DNA from: CAYUYV01 sp964522525
Lineage (GTDB): Bacteria > Pseudomonadota > Alphaproteobacteria > JAJFIK01
Direction: 5' to 3'
Length of the DNA: 34,711 nucleotides
NCBI GenBank assembly: GCA_964522525.1
Contig: CAZFWG010000043.1
Span: 1 to 34,711 of the forward strand
Made by a program: the position numbers and the translations under genes. Positions 24,610-32,458 of this stretch are shown one piece after another. Each line of letters starts with the position of its first letter. The first letter of the stretch is position 1. The notes below the pieces were generated by a model. That model searched no databases and was not told the DNA's origin. It saw nothing but the letters and a program-made list of their open reading frames with translations.

Positions 24610-25320
24610 TCAATTTGAGACGGCCCGGCCTTTGGCGAGGCGCAGGACAATCAGTGCCAGCCCAGAAAAGAAAAACAGGACGGAAAACGCCGCCGTGGCC
24701 TGCAGCCACCAGGAATTGAAGTTTTCCCGGGTCGACCAATCCATGATGTGCAGACCCCACATAAAATCAAAACACCGCCAAAGAAAAGTCCGCACCGCCC
24801 GGACTTCGCCCGTCGAAACATCCACATAGAAGGAGGCCGCGTCCTCCGGCCCGAAGTCGACACGCCAAGCGGAACCACCCCGACGATACTCCAAGGGCGG
24901 CTTGTCGAAAAAAACCGTGTCTTGAATACGCCCCCGACCGGCATAGACGGCGAGCGCCACCTCGCGGGCCAGCCCCTCGGACAAGGGCGAGAGCCGCTCC
25001 CCCGTTCTCGCATCCACAAGTATCGTCGCCTCAGGAGACGCGACTTCCCAAATCAAACGAGCGCCAAGCGGACGAAGGGTCAGGCTGTTGGACGGCACCG
25101 AATTGCCGGCCAGGATTTGATCAGGCGCGACCATGCCGTCCTCCCATGACAGGGATATGGACGCTGCTTCGCGCCGCAGATGCTCCCCGCGCACCATCTC
25201 GATGGGAAAGAGCGTCATGAACAAACCACTGATGAGCCACAATCCGACCTGCGCTCCGAGCACAATGGCCAGGATCCGGTGGACCTTCAGCAGACGCCGG
25301 TTCAGCAAGGCACGGGACAT
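24610..25320 (-). CDS. PepSY-type two-TM membrane protein
   Basis: The 236-residue protein starts with LLKVHRILAIVLGAQVGLWLISGLFM, a basic helix running into a membrane segment (about 12-34). This is the usual beginning of PepSY-TM proteins, often found with iron uptake or as flavin/heme-linked reductases. Two PepSY-like stretches follow in the periplasm (RLIWEVASPEATILVDARTG; WRVDFGPEDAASFYVDVSTG, at about 90-110 and 150-170). FMWGLHIMDW leads to the second segment (205-227). It starts six bases behind the stop of the RuBisCO-like/cupin gene and is the last gene of that operon. A role in the operon's chemistry is not evident. Confidence 0.8.
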   Translation of the reverse strand: MSRALLNRRLLKVHRILAIVLGAQVGLWLISGLFMTLFPIEMVRGEHLRREAASISLSWEDGMVAPDQILAGNSVPSNSLTLRPLGARLIWEVASPEATILVDARTGERLSPLSEGLAREVALAVYAGRGRIQDTVFFDKPPLEYRRGGSAWRVDFGPEDAASFYVDVSTGEVRAVRTFLWRCFDFMWGLHIMDWSTRENFNSWWLQATAAFSVLFFFSGLALIVLRLAKGRAVSN

Positions 25321-25326
25321 AGATAC

Positions 25327-26901
25327 CTATTCGAGAAAGGCACGGATGGCCGGATCCCGCTTCAACGCCTCAAGCTCGTCCTCCGTCGGCAGTTGAGGGC
25401 GGTCCCGCTTGACATTCACCATACAGAGGAAGCCCAAGGGCTCCCCTTTCGTGGCCCGGAATTGATGCCATGTAAGGGGATCGATCCGGATCAGGTCATG
25501 GGGACCGCACTCCCGGATCTCGCCGGAAATCAGGCAGTGCCCATGGCCCCGGAGGATCACTACGCCATGAACATGTTCGTGACGTTCAAGGGTTGAATGT
25601 CCGCCGGCCGCCATTTCAAAATAACGCAATTCGCAGTCGAGATTGGGATCGAGGAACAGAAGCTGCCGAGTGATGTCCTTGAAGGGTGCGGAGCCTTCTT
25701 CCTTATAGGCCAGGAGATCCACCTCCTCCCACCGAAAATCCGGGCGACTCCGGCGGAATTCCGATGGTCTGTCCACGGCTGGCCCCGCGACCTCATCGGC
25801 GGGACGGTCGTAGAAGCGGCGAACCTCCTCCGTGAAAAGATGGGTTTGTTCCGTCAACCGGTCCCCCGCGCTGAGCAGGGCCCCGCCGATCAGGAGCATG
25901 ACGTCCGGTCCATAGAAGGTCAGCATCTCCGGGACCCGATCAAGGGTCATGCCGCCCGCCGGCACGGGGACGCAGGCGCGTCTGTTAGGGCCGGACATCA
26001 GGGCCGCATCGGCAATCGCCTTGCAGGTCGCGGTATCATAGCCGAAGCGCCCGCCATGATTGGGAAAGATCGCGGCATCGGCGCCCATGAGCGGAAAGAT
26101 CTTGCCCAGGAGCAAAGCCGGCTCGATCCGCGCGGCCCCCGCCATGGCCGGATGGGCCATGAAGGCGATATCCGGGTTCTCCCTGGATATCTGGCGGAAT
26201 GTGGCGAGCCCGGTGACCATGGGCGCGATCAGGACCGCGTCAAGGCCCGCCCGCCGCACCACCTCGATCTGGCCGCGCAACTGATCCAGATGGCCCGACA
26301 GGCTGGGCAGATATCCCGTGCGGCCTCCGGTCATTTCGTTGGCGTGGGCCACGGCGGCCGCACAGGCCGCCACCCGTTCCGCAAACGGACTATAGACCTG
26401 ATCGGCCAGACCATGATCGTCCTTAAGGAAATCAAGCCCGCCCAGGGCCATCTGATGGGCGATCTTGGCCAGCTCCAATGGCCCAAGGCCCTGGGGTTTC
26501 AGGGCCGAACAGGTCATGGCGCGGCCTTGCGCCCCGCTGCGGCGGCGCCAACCGGCAAGCCCCTGGCCAGGGCCACCAAAGGCCGACATCACGTCATCCG
26601 GAAACACCACATCGACCAGCGAAACATCCTGGTGCAATGAGGTATTGCCGAACAGCATGTTCATCAACTGCCCCGGCTCCGGCCCCGTCGTGGCGACCGC
26701 AAGATCGATCCGCACCTCAAAGCGCCCCTCGCCCCGATCGGCGATCGCGGCCACCCGGCCGACAATATCCGAGAGCACGGCCTCGTCCGTGATGGCGGAC
26801 ACCGGCATTTCCACGCTTTGTTCAACGGCGATCGCCTCGGCGCGGGCGGTAATGTCCGCGGCCGAACTGGCCACATGATAGACGGCCGTCACTCTCGTCA
26901 T
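25327..26901 (-). CDS. RuBisCO-like protein (form IV) fused to a cupin
   Basis: Residues 1-365 are a RuBisCO large-subunit-like protein: CSALKPQGLG (substrate Lys 135), GGLDFLKDDHGLAD (the Lys 160 that is carbamylated in RuBisCO, then Asp-Asp, with His 163 where RuBisCO has Glu), and FPNHGGRFGYD in place of normal loop 6. It is therefore not a CO2-fixing enzyme. Residues 385-524 are a cupin with HEHVHG (His 441, His 443, His 445) and WHQF (His 479) as metal ligands. In Rhodospirillum rubrum a separate RuBisCO-like protein isomerises 5-methylthioribulose-1-phosphate to 1-methylthioxylulose-5-phosphate. A separate cupin then removes methanethiol, giving deoxyxylulose-5-phosphate. The fusion would join both steps. 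The start ATG has GGAGATGAG upstream. It is fourth in the operon. Confidence 0.9.
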   Translation of the reverse strand: MTRVTAVYHVASSAADITARAEAIAVEQSVEMPVSAITDEAVLSDIVGRVAAIADRGEGRFEVRIDLAVATTGPEPGQLMNMLFGNTSLHQDVSLVDVVFPDDVMSAFGGPGQGLAGWRRRSGAQGRAMTCSALKPQGLGPLELAKIAHQMALGGLDFLKDDHGLADQVYSPFAERVAACAAAVAHANEMTGGRTGYLPSLSGHLDQLRGQIEVVRRAGLDAVLIAPMVTGLATFRQISRENPDIAFMAHPAMAGAARIEPALLLGKIFPLMGADAAIFPNHGGRFGYDTATCKAIADAALMSGPNRRACVPVPAGGMTLDRVPEMLTFYGPDVMLLIGGALLSAGDRLTEQTHLFTEEVRRFYDRPADEVAGPAVDRPSEFRRSRPDFRWEEVDLLAYKEEGSAPFKDITRQLLFLDPNLDCELRYFEMAAGGHSTLERHEHVHGVVILRGHGHCLISGEIRECGPHDLIRIDPLTWHQFRATKGEPLGFLCMVNVKRDRPQLPTEDELEALKRDPAIRAFLE

Positions 26902-26928
26902 GGCGTTCTCATCTCCGTCTCGGGAAGG

Positions 26929-27318
26929 TCACGGTTCGGCAAAACCACCGACAAAGTCGAGACGTCTCGGCCAGCCGTCACTCGAAATCATGTAATCACT
27001 GCTCGGAATACCGGCACGCGCCACCATGGCGGACAGGATGGCGCTGCCGTCGAGCTTTGAGGGATGAATGATCGTGTGATGCATGCGCCTCAACCAGTGT
27101 CTCTGGCGCATGATCTCTTCGGTGAAGAAAAGTTCGGGCACGCCGTCGCCGCTGGCCGTCAGCAGGGACAGATCCTCGATGCTCAAACGCGCATCGTGGC
27201 GGGCGATGCAATGGATCTGACGATCAAGGGCTTGAGCGTAGTCATCGAGAGTCACGACACCGTAACAATCCACATAGACCAAACCCGCACGGTCGTCATA
27301 GTCGACAGTGACCGGCAT
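26929..27318 (-). CDS. conserved-looking small protein of unknown function
   Basis: The 129-residue protein begins MPVTVDYDDRAGLVYVDCYGVVTLDDYAQALD. This beta-strand pair and helix recall STAS/SpoIIAA-like small proteins, but the match is too weak for a name. A long basic helix region (EEIMRQRHWLRRMHH) and a compact C-terminus follow. The frame is open 62 residues further upstream. I chose the ATG at 27318 since GGAGG stands four bases before it and sequence upstream looks noncoding. It is between the thiolase (46 bp) and the RuBisCO-like/cupin gene (27 bp), so it belongs to the same transcript. Confidence 0.7.
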   Translation of the reverse strand: MPVTVDYDDRAGLVYVDCYGVVTLDDYAQALDRQIHCIARHDARLSIEDLSLLTASGDGVPELFFTEEIMRQRHWLRRMHHTIIHPSKLDGSAILSAMVARAGIPSSDYMISSDGWPRRLDFVGGFAEP

Positions 27319-27364
27319 CGAACCTCCATCGCCATGCCTGGGCCCGCCCCCGAAGGACCGAAAG

Positions 27365-28567
27365 TTATGCGCCCTGTTCGCCGATGATGCACACGGAGCA
27401 CACATTGGAAGACGGCATGCCCCCCAGATTGTGCGTGAGGCCGACCGTCGGATTGCTGAGCTGACGCGACCCTGCCCGATGGGACAGCTGCAGATACATT
27501 TCATAAAGCATCCGCAGACCGGACGCCCCGATGGGGTGTCCGAAACATTTCAGGCCGCCGTCAATCTGACAGGGCACGCCGCCTTCGGAGTCGTAAAACC
27601 CGTCCAGCACATCGCGCCATGCATTGCCCTCTGCGGAGATAAACAGATCTTCCATGGTGACAAGCTCCGTGATCGAAAAACAATCATGGACTTCCATCAT
27701 GGAAACCTGATCCCGGGGATTGTCGATGCCGGCCTCCTGGTAGGCCTTGCGGGCGGCAACCCGGGCCGTGTGGAAATAGCTGCCGTCCCAGGCGTTGTGG
27801 GAGGCCTCGAGCCCGTTGGACAGGGACAGCTGAAGCGCCTTGACCGTGATCATCGGGCTCTTGCCCATGGAACGGGCGATCTCGGGCGTCGTGACGATGG
27901 CGCAGGCCGCCCCGTCGGAAACACCGCAACAGTCATAAAGCCCGAGCGGTTCGGCAATCATGGGCGCGTTGATCACCGTTTCTTCCGAAACGACATTGCG
28001 CAGATGGGCCTTCTCGTTCTTTGAGCCGTTGTCGTGGCTCTTGACCGAGACATGGGCGATGGCGCGCTTCAGCGTATCCGCATCCACATTGTGCTTGGCG
28101 CGGTAGGCGCTCGCGAGCTGGGCAAACGATCCGGGGGCAGACATATTGGCGCCGATCTGCGGCTGAAGCGTGCCCGGTTGGGGAACCGGCAGACCGCCAT
28201 AGCCCGTGTCCTTGAGCTTTTCGACGCCCAAGGCGAGCGCGATGTCACACGCCCCGGCGGCGACGGCGTAAACCGCCCCCCGGAACGCTTCCGAGCCACT
28301 GGCGCAGAAATTCTCGACCCGCGTCACCGGGATATTGGGCAGGCGCAGCGTGGTGGAAAGCGGCGTGCCGCCCTTGCCCACACTGGCTTCCTCGATATGG
28401 GTGGCAAACCATGCCGCTTCGATCTGGCTGGTCTCCACCTTCGCATCCTCAAGCGCCTCGAGATAGGCCTCGACCATCAGCTCTTCCGCGCCGGCATCCC
28501 AACGTTCCCCGAATTTCGAGCAACCCATGCCCAGAATGGCGACCTTGTCCTTAATGCCCGTAGCCAT
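27365..28567 (-). CDS. thiolase family protein (SCP2/acetyl-CoA acetyltransferase-like)
   Basis: The 400-residue protein has the thiolase layout: active-site Cys 88 in VENFCASGSEA, EVHDCFSITE with His 294, and CFGHPIGASG with His 344. It resembles the non-decarboxylating SCP2-type thiolases that join or split acyl-CoA with acetyl-CoA. These are frequently encoded beside a DUF35 OB-fold protein, as here, where DUF35 is fused to the preceding HMG-CoA-synthase-like gene (51-bp gap). In archaea a thiolase, an HMG-CoA synthase and a DUF35 protein form one complex that passes acetoacetyl-CoA along; a similar complex is possible but the partner lacks its catalytic Cys. Confidence 0.9.
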   Translation of the reverse strand: MATGIKDKVAILGMGCSKFGERWDAGAEELMVEAYLEALEDAKVETSQIEAAWFATHIEEASVGKGGTPLSTTLRLPNIPVTRVENFCASGSEAFRGAVYAVAAGACDIALALGVEKLKDTGYGGLPVPQPGTLQPQIGANMSAPGSFAQLASAYRAKHNVDADTLKRAIAHVSVKSHDNGSKNEKAHLRNVVSEETVINAPMIAEPLGLYDCCGVSDGAACAIVTTPEIARSMGKSPMITVKALQLSLSNGLEASHNAWDGSYFHTARVAARKAYQEAGIDNPRDQVSMMEVHDCFSITELVTMEDLFISAEGNAWRDVLDGFYDSEGGVPCQIDGGLKCFGHPIGASGLRMLYEMYLQLSHRAGSRQLSNPTVGLTHNLGGMPSSNVCSVCIIGEQGA

Positions 28568-28618
28568 GGTTCCTGATCCCTTCCGTGTTCATTGCTTCTT
28601 GTTGTCCAAGCCCATCCG

Positions 28619-30067
28619 TCAGCGTACGGGCGTTGCTTTCCAGAAATATTTCCGAAATCCGCGCATCTCGTCGAAGTCCTTGATCCGGAAGACCATGCGC
28701 ATGGGCGTGCCGCTATCGACCGTTCCCGCCTCCACATCCGTGAAGTCGACCATCATCCGTCCGCCTTCCTCGAACGTCACCATGCCGTAGTGCTGGGGCG
28801 GATCCATGGAATAGGTCAGATAGTCCGCCGACCAGGACAGGATCTCGGCGCGGCGATCGGCAAAGCTGTAGGGTTCCTGCGTGTCCACGGCCCCGCAATT
28901 GGGATTGACGCAGATCCGCTGCCGGGGGTACTGCACGGTGCCGCAACGGGTACAGCGTCCGCCCATCAGACCCGTGATCATATCGTCCTTGCGATAGAGA
29001 ACCGTGAGAGCGGTTTTCCCGTCCTTTTCCGCCCGCATGCCCTTTTCCCAGTCCAGCATGTTCTTGAAGGTCAGGAGCTTCATGTAGTTTGTTTCCGGCT
29101 GACCGGCGGCGAGCGCGCCGGAAACGCCGTGCCGTTTGGGCAGGCCCTTGATCGCATCGGTCACCTGGAACAAGAGCGCGTTGCAGCCCTGGCCAAACTG
29201 CAGCACCAGGATCACCTCGCCGGGTGCTGCCTCCTCAAGGGCATGGGCCAGCATCATGGGCGCATGCGCCGTGCCGGTCTCGCCGCAATCCCCGGCCAGG
29301 GTGGAGCGCACCGCCGTCGGATCAATGCCGCAGGCCCGCGCGATCTTTTCGCCGACCCGGGGGATCGTACAGGGCAGGATGAAGTGTTTCACCCGATCGG
29401 CCGCGATGCCCGCCTTTTTCAGGACCGCCTGGGCCGCTTCGGGGAGGATCTTCACCATGCCTTCGTCGCGGATCCAGCGCTCCTCCCAGTGATAGTCGAA
29501 GCGCTGCCTGTCCCCTCGGAAATGATCGACGAAATCGACCGTAATCGAATGGCTGGCACAAAGCTCCGCCACGGGATTTTCCGTACCCACAAGAAGGGCA
29601 GCCGCCCCGTCACCGAAATCCATTTCCTGAATGCTGGCGGCCTTGGCGGGCCGGGCGTCGGATGCGGTGACAAGCGCGAACCGGGCCCCGCCCCCCTTGA
29701 CGGTCGTCAGGGCATCGATAAGGGCCGTCGTGCCCGCCTTCTGAGAGCCGGTCACATCACTGGCCCGGAGCCCACGCGGGGCATTGAGCGCCGATGCGAG
29801 AATGCTGGCATTCAGGCGATCCGCAAACGGAAAAGTCGTCGACGCCGCGTAGATCGCATCGAGATCCCCTGTCTCGAAGCCGGCCAGACAGTCACGGCTC
29901 GCCTCAACCGCCATGGTCACGGGATCCTCATCCCAGTTCGCAAGGGCGCGCTGTCCTTTGGCGCGCGCGCGCAGGGCGGGGTTCAGCCAGCCATGGGCCT
30001 CGGCGATGGCCTGGCGGGCCAAGCGCAGTCTCGGCACGTAAGCGCCATAGGAAACAATTCCAACCAT
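28619..30067 (-). CDS. HMG-CoA-synthase-like condensing protein fused to DUF35 (Zn ribbon, OB fold)
   Basis: The 482-residue protein has an N-terminal thiolase-fold part (1-345) of the HMG-CoA synthase/PksG type: GIVSYGAYVPRLRL, then ANWDEDPVTMAVEA, DVTGSQKAGTTAL, and EMDFGDGAAALLVG. C-terminal DUF35 (about 360-475) has a zinc ribbon with Cys 372, 375, 386 and 391 and an OB fold. In catalytic HMG-CoA synthases the motif around 105-115 holds the nucleophilic Cys just before KAGT; here that position is Gln 109. The protein is therefore unlikely to form the acetyl-enzyme. It may be a decarboxylase-like or structural partner of the thiolase downstream. I chose the ATG at 30067 with GAGGGAG upstream; a start 15 codons earlier has no support. 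It is the first gene of the operon. Confidence 0.88.
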   Translation of the reverse strand: MVGIVSYGAYVPRLRLARQAIAEAHGWLNPALRARAKGQRALANWDEDPVTMAVEASRDCLAGFETGDLDAIYAASTTFPFADRLNASILASALNAPRGLRASDVTGSQKAGTTALIDALTTVKGGGARFALVTASDARPAKAASIQEMDFGDGAAALLVGTENPVAELCASHSITVDFVDHFRGDRQRFDYHWEERWIRDEGMVKILPEAAQAVLKKAGIAADRVKHFILPCTIPRVGEKIARACGIDPTAVRSTLAGDCGETGTAHAPMMLAHALEEAAPGEVILVLQFGQGCNALLFQVTDAIKGLPKRHGVSGALAAGQPETNYMKLLTFKNMLDWEKGMRAEKDGKTALTVLYRKDDMITGLMGGRCTRCGTVQYPRQRICVNPNCGAVDTQEPYSFADRRAEILSWSADYLTYSMDPPQHYGMVTFEEGGRMMVDFTDVEAGTVDSGTPMRMVFRIKDFDEMRGFRKYFWKATPVR

Positions 30068-30310
30068 GACGTGTCGCTCCCTCGTTGGCGGGCCGGAAAT
30101 CGACCCCCGCATTCTTCTTGAAACCCAGTGAATGCCTGCATTGCGCGAAGACAGACACGGCTCTTATGACTTAAGAATTTCATTGATGGTCCGCCCCTGT
30201 CCAGAGCTTCATGGATAAAGAACCGTGGCGCCGGTTGCGTTTTAACGTTGGACTTGCCATAGGGTGCGAACACGCGCGGATAAGATCTTTGTGACAGGGA
30301 AGGAACCGCC

Positions 30311-31303
30311 ATGACGGCAGTGGTCGCCACCGCAAATCCGGACGCCCATATCGAGGCGGCTCGTTCTGTTCTTCATACGGAGCAAGACGGCATTGCGGCC
30401 CTGATTGCAAGCCTGAACAAGGATCTGGGGCGGGCCTTTGCCGACGCCGTCGATCTCCTGTCGGCGGTGCCCGGCCGCGTCATCGTGTCCGGCATCGGCA
30501 AGAGCGGCCATGTGGGCACCAAATTGGCGGCGACCCTCGCGTCGACGGGCAAGCCCGCTCAGTTCGTGCATGCGGCAGAGGCCAGCCACGGCGATCTGGG
30601 CATGATCACCGACAAGGATGTGGTGATCGCGCTGTCCAAATCCGGGGAAACCGCCGAGTTAAGCGATCTCGTGGCCTTTGCCCGCCGCTTCGACATCACG
30701 CTCATTTCAATGACCTGTGACGCCGAAAGCGCCCTGGCGCGGCAGTCGCGCATCGCGCTCATTCTGCCGGATGTGCCGGAGGCCTGTCCCAACGGCCTGG
30801 CGCCCACGACCTCGACAACCATGATGATGGCCTTGGGCGATGCCCTTGCCGTCGCCCTGCTGAAAAAGTCCGGATTTTCCGCCCATGATTTCAAGCGGTT
30901 CCACCCGGGCGGCAAGCTCGGCGCTCAGCTCATGCAGATCCGTGAGGTCATGCACCGGGACGACGCCATGCCGCTCGCCACGCTCAACACCATGATGTCC
31001 GAGGCCCTGGTGACCATGAGCGCCAAGCGGCTCGGCTGTGTCGGGGTCACCGATGATGCCGGGGTCCTGGTGGGCATCATCACCGATGGCGACCTGCGCC
31101 GGAACCTGACCTCCGATCTCCTGGAGCGCACCGCGGGCTCGATCATGACCCAAGGGCCCAAGACCATTCCCCCCAGCATGCTCGCGGCGGAGGCCGTGAA
31201 TGTCATGAACACCAATCAGATCACGAGCCTGTTCGTGGTTGAGAGCGGCCAGCCCGTGGGCGTCGTTCATCTCCATGACATGCTGCGCATCGGGGTCGTT
31301 TGA
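30311..31303 (+). CDS. kdsD: arabinose-5-phosphate isomerase, KpsF/GutQ family
   Basis: The 330-residue enzyme interconverts ribulose-5-phosphate and arabinose-5-phosphate, the first step to KDO for lipopolysaccharide and some capsules. A SIS domain (about 45-180) has SGIGKSGHVGTKLAATLASTG, HGDLGMI and SKSGETAEL. APTTSTT and HPGGKLGAQL follow, typical of this family, and two CBS domains fill 205-325. Length and order agree with KdsD/KpsF. The start ATG has GGAAGGA ten bases upstream. It is divergent from the HMG-CoA-synthase-like gene. Which of the isofunctional forms (LPS or capsule) it serves cannot be told. Confidence 0.93.
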   Translation: MTAVVATANPDAHIEAARSVLHTEQDGIAALIASLNKDLGRAFADAVDLLSAVPGRVIVSGIGKSGHVGTKLAATLASTGKPAQFVHAAEASHGDLGMITDKDVVIALSKSGETAELSDLVAFARRFDITLISMTCDAESALARQSRIALILPDVPEACPNGLAPTTSTTMMMALGDALAVALLKKSGFSAHDFKRFHPGGKLGAQLMQIREVMHRDDAMPLATLNTMMSEALVTMSAKRLGCVGVTDDAGVLVGIITDGDLRRNLTSDLLERTAGSIMTQGPKTIPPSMLAAEAVNVMNTNQITSLFVVESGQPVGVVHLHDMLRIGVV

Positions 31304-31312
31304 CCCTCCCCA

Positions 31313-32185
31313 TCAGCCTGCAGGGCGAGACCCGACATAGCGCCGGATGCGGGCTTGCTCCGCCTCCGGAAAATGCGCTTCCCAGACCAGGAAATGGGCC
31401 TTCTTGCCGGGCGGGCCCACGACCGGGCGATGGCGCTCGATGCCGGGCACGAAATCCAGAAAACCCAGACTGCCCCGAGGGGCAAAGGGATCCCCCGGAA
31501 AGCTGTAGACGAGCGCGTCCAGACTGTCGGCGGCCATCAGATGCCCGACCTGACGCCGGCGGTCGGCCAGAATGGTGGCGCATTCCGGCTTGCCGACGGC
31601 GGCGCAATGGAGATTGGGGTTCAAGGCGCCGTGGCAGGCGGGTGAAAACGCGATCTGACCCGCCATCAGATCCGGGCGCCGTACCGCCAGCAGAAGACCC
31701 GTCCAGGCCCCGCAGGACTGGCCGGCCAGGATGACCTGCCCTGGCCTGACGCCCCGCGCCTGGAACGCCTCCAAAAGGGCCTCCAATTCCAGGATCCTCT
31801 TGTCGAGCTTGCGCAGGCCCGCCCCGGTCTGCAGATCCCAAGAGGAGCGCAGATGGGCATGACAGGCATGGTAGACATGCACCGTGTGCGGCCCCAGACG
31901 CTCCCCCTCAAGCGCGCGCACCAGAGGCGGCACGCCGGGACAGCGGTCCCGTTGATGGGGTTCCCGGCTGCCGTGATTCCAGATGATGATCAGGGCACTG
32001 TCCCGGACCGTATCGGGCGCGAGCGCCCCCCAGGGCGCGGCGGTCGGCCGTCCCTTCTGATCCACAAAGCCCGAACGCGCGCCCGCGACACACGAATTTA
32101 TGGAAAAAACCAACAAAACACACGCGATCGTGCCCACACGCCGACTCGTGAGCCACGAGCATACGCGCCCCCACGCGCTCCCCAT
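31313..32185 (-). CDS. exported alpha/beta hydrolase
   Basis: The 290-residue product has an N-terminal signal (basic residues, then TIACVLLVFSINSC). A Cys at 32 could be lipidated, but Asn at the -2 position makes the lipobox atypical. The catalytic domain shows IIWNHGSRE (oxyanion strand), AGQSCGAWTG with nucleophile Ser 157, and a C-terminal KKAHFLVWEAHF giving the His. Related dienelactone-hydrolase-like proteins cut esters; the substrate is unknown. The high Cys content suits a periplasmic protein with disulfides. I chose ATG 32185 with a GGTGGGGGG upstream; a GTG at 32197 is the alternative. It converges with kdsD (9 bp between stops). Confidence 0.8.
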   Translation of the reverse strand: MGSAWGRVCSWLTSRRVGTIACVLLVFSINSCVAGARSGFVDQKGRPTAAPWGALAPDTVRDSALIIIWNHGSREPHQRDRCPGVPPLVRALEGERLGPHTVHVYHACHAHLRSSWDLQTGAGLRKLDKRILELEALLEAFQARGVRPGQVILAGQSCGAWTGLLLAVRRPDLMAGQIAFSPACHGALNPNLHCAAVGKPECATILADRRRQVGHLMAADSLDALVYSFPGDPFAPRGSLGFLDFVPGIERHRPVVGPPGKKAHFLVWEAHFPEAEQARIRRYVGSRPAG

Positions 32186-32244
32186 GGTGCCCCCCACCCC
32201 ATATCCGCCGGGTCCCCACCCCGCGAACCAACCTAAAATTTCAA

Positions 32245-32293
32245 GCGCCGAGCATTAACTTTGACGAATCCCTCTCGACGGGAGGCTCGGCGC
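32245..32293. repeat. perfect 9-bp inverted repeat with nested stem
   Basis: GCGCCGAGC (32245-32253) and GCTCGGCGC (32285-32293) are exact inverted copies, with a further TCCC/GGGA pair inside the 31-bp spacer. The element lies between the divergent hydrolase and phosphatase genes. The spacer holds TTAACTTTGACG with a -35-like TTGACG. It may be an operator, a cruciform or a leader structure. Confidence 0.6.
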
Positions 32294-32458
32294 AGCATAA
32301 ATTATCAGCAATAAAGCTTTCGGATCGATGAAGTCAGGCACTCCCGAGAGTTTTCCAACGGGGCGGCTCGCGTTTTGCATGGGCGGTCTCGTTCCGACCA
32401 TGCGCGCATTCAAGGGCTGTGAGCGGGTTCCAGGGACGTGAACCGGCTCTAGGGGTAT

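Noticed and set aside
25327..26901. A true CO2-fixing RuBisCO
   Set aside because: The metal-binding Glu is His and the loop 6 Lys is missing, there is no small-subunit or phosphoribulokinase gene, and the protein is fused to a cupin.
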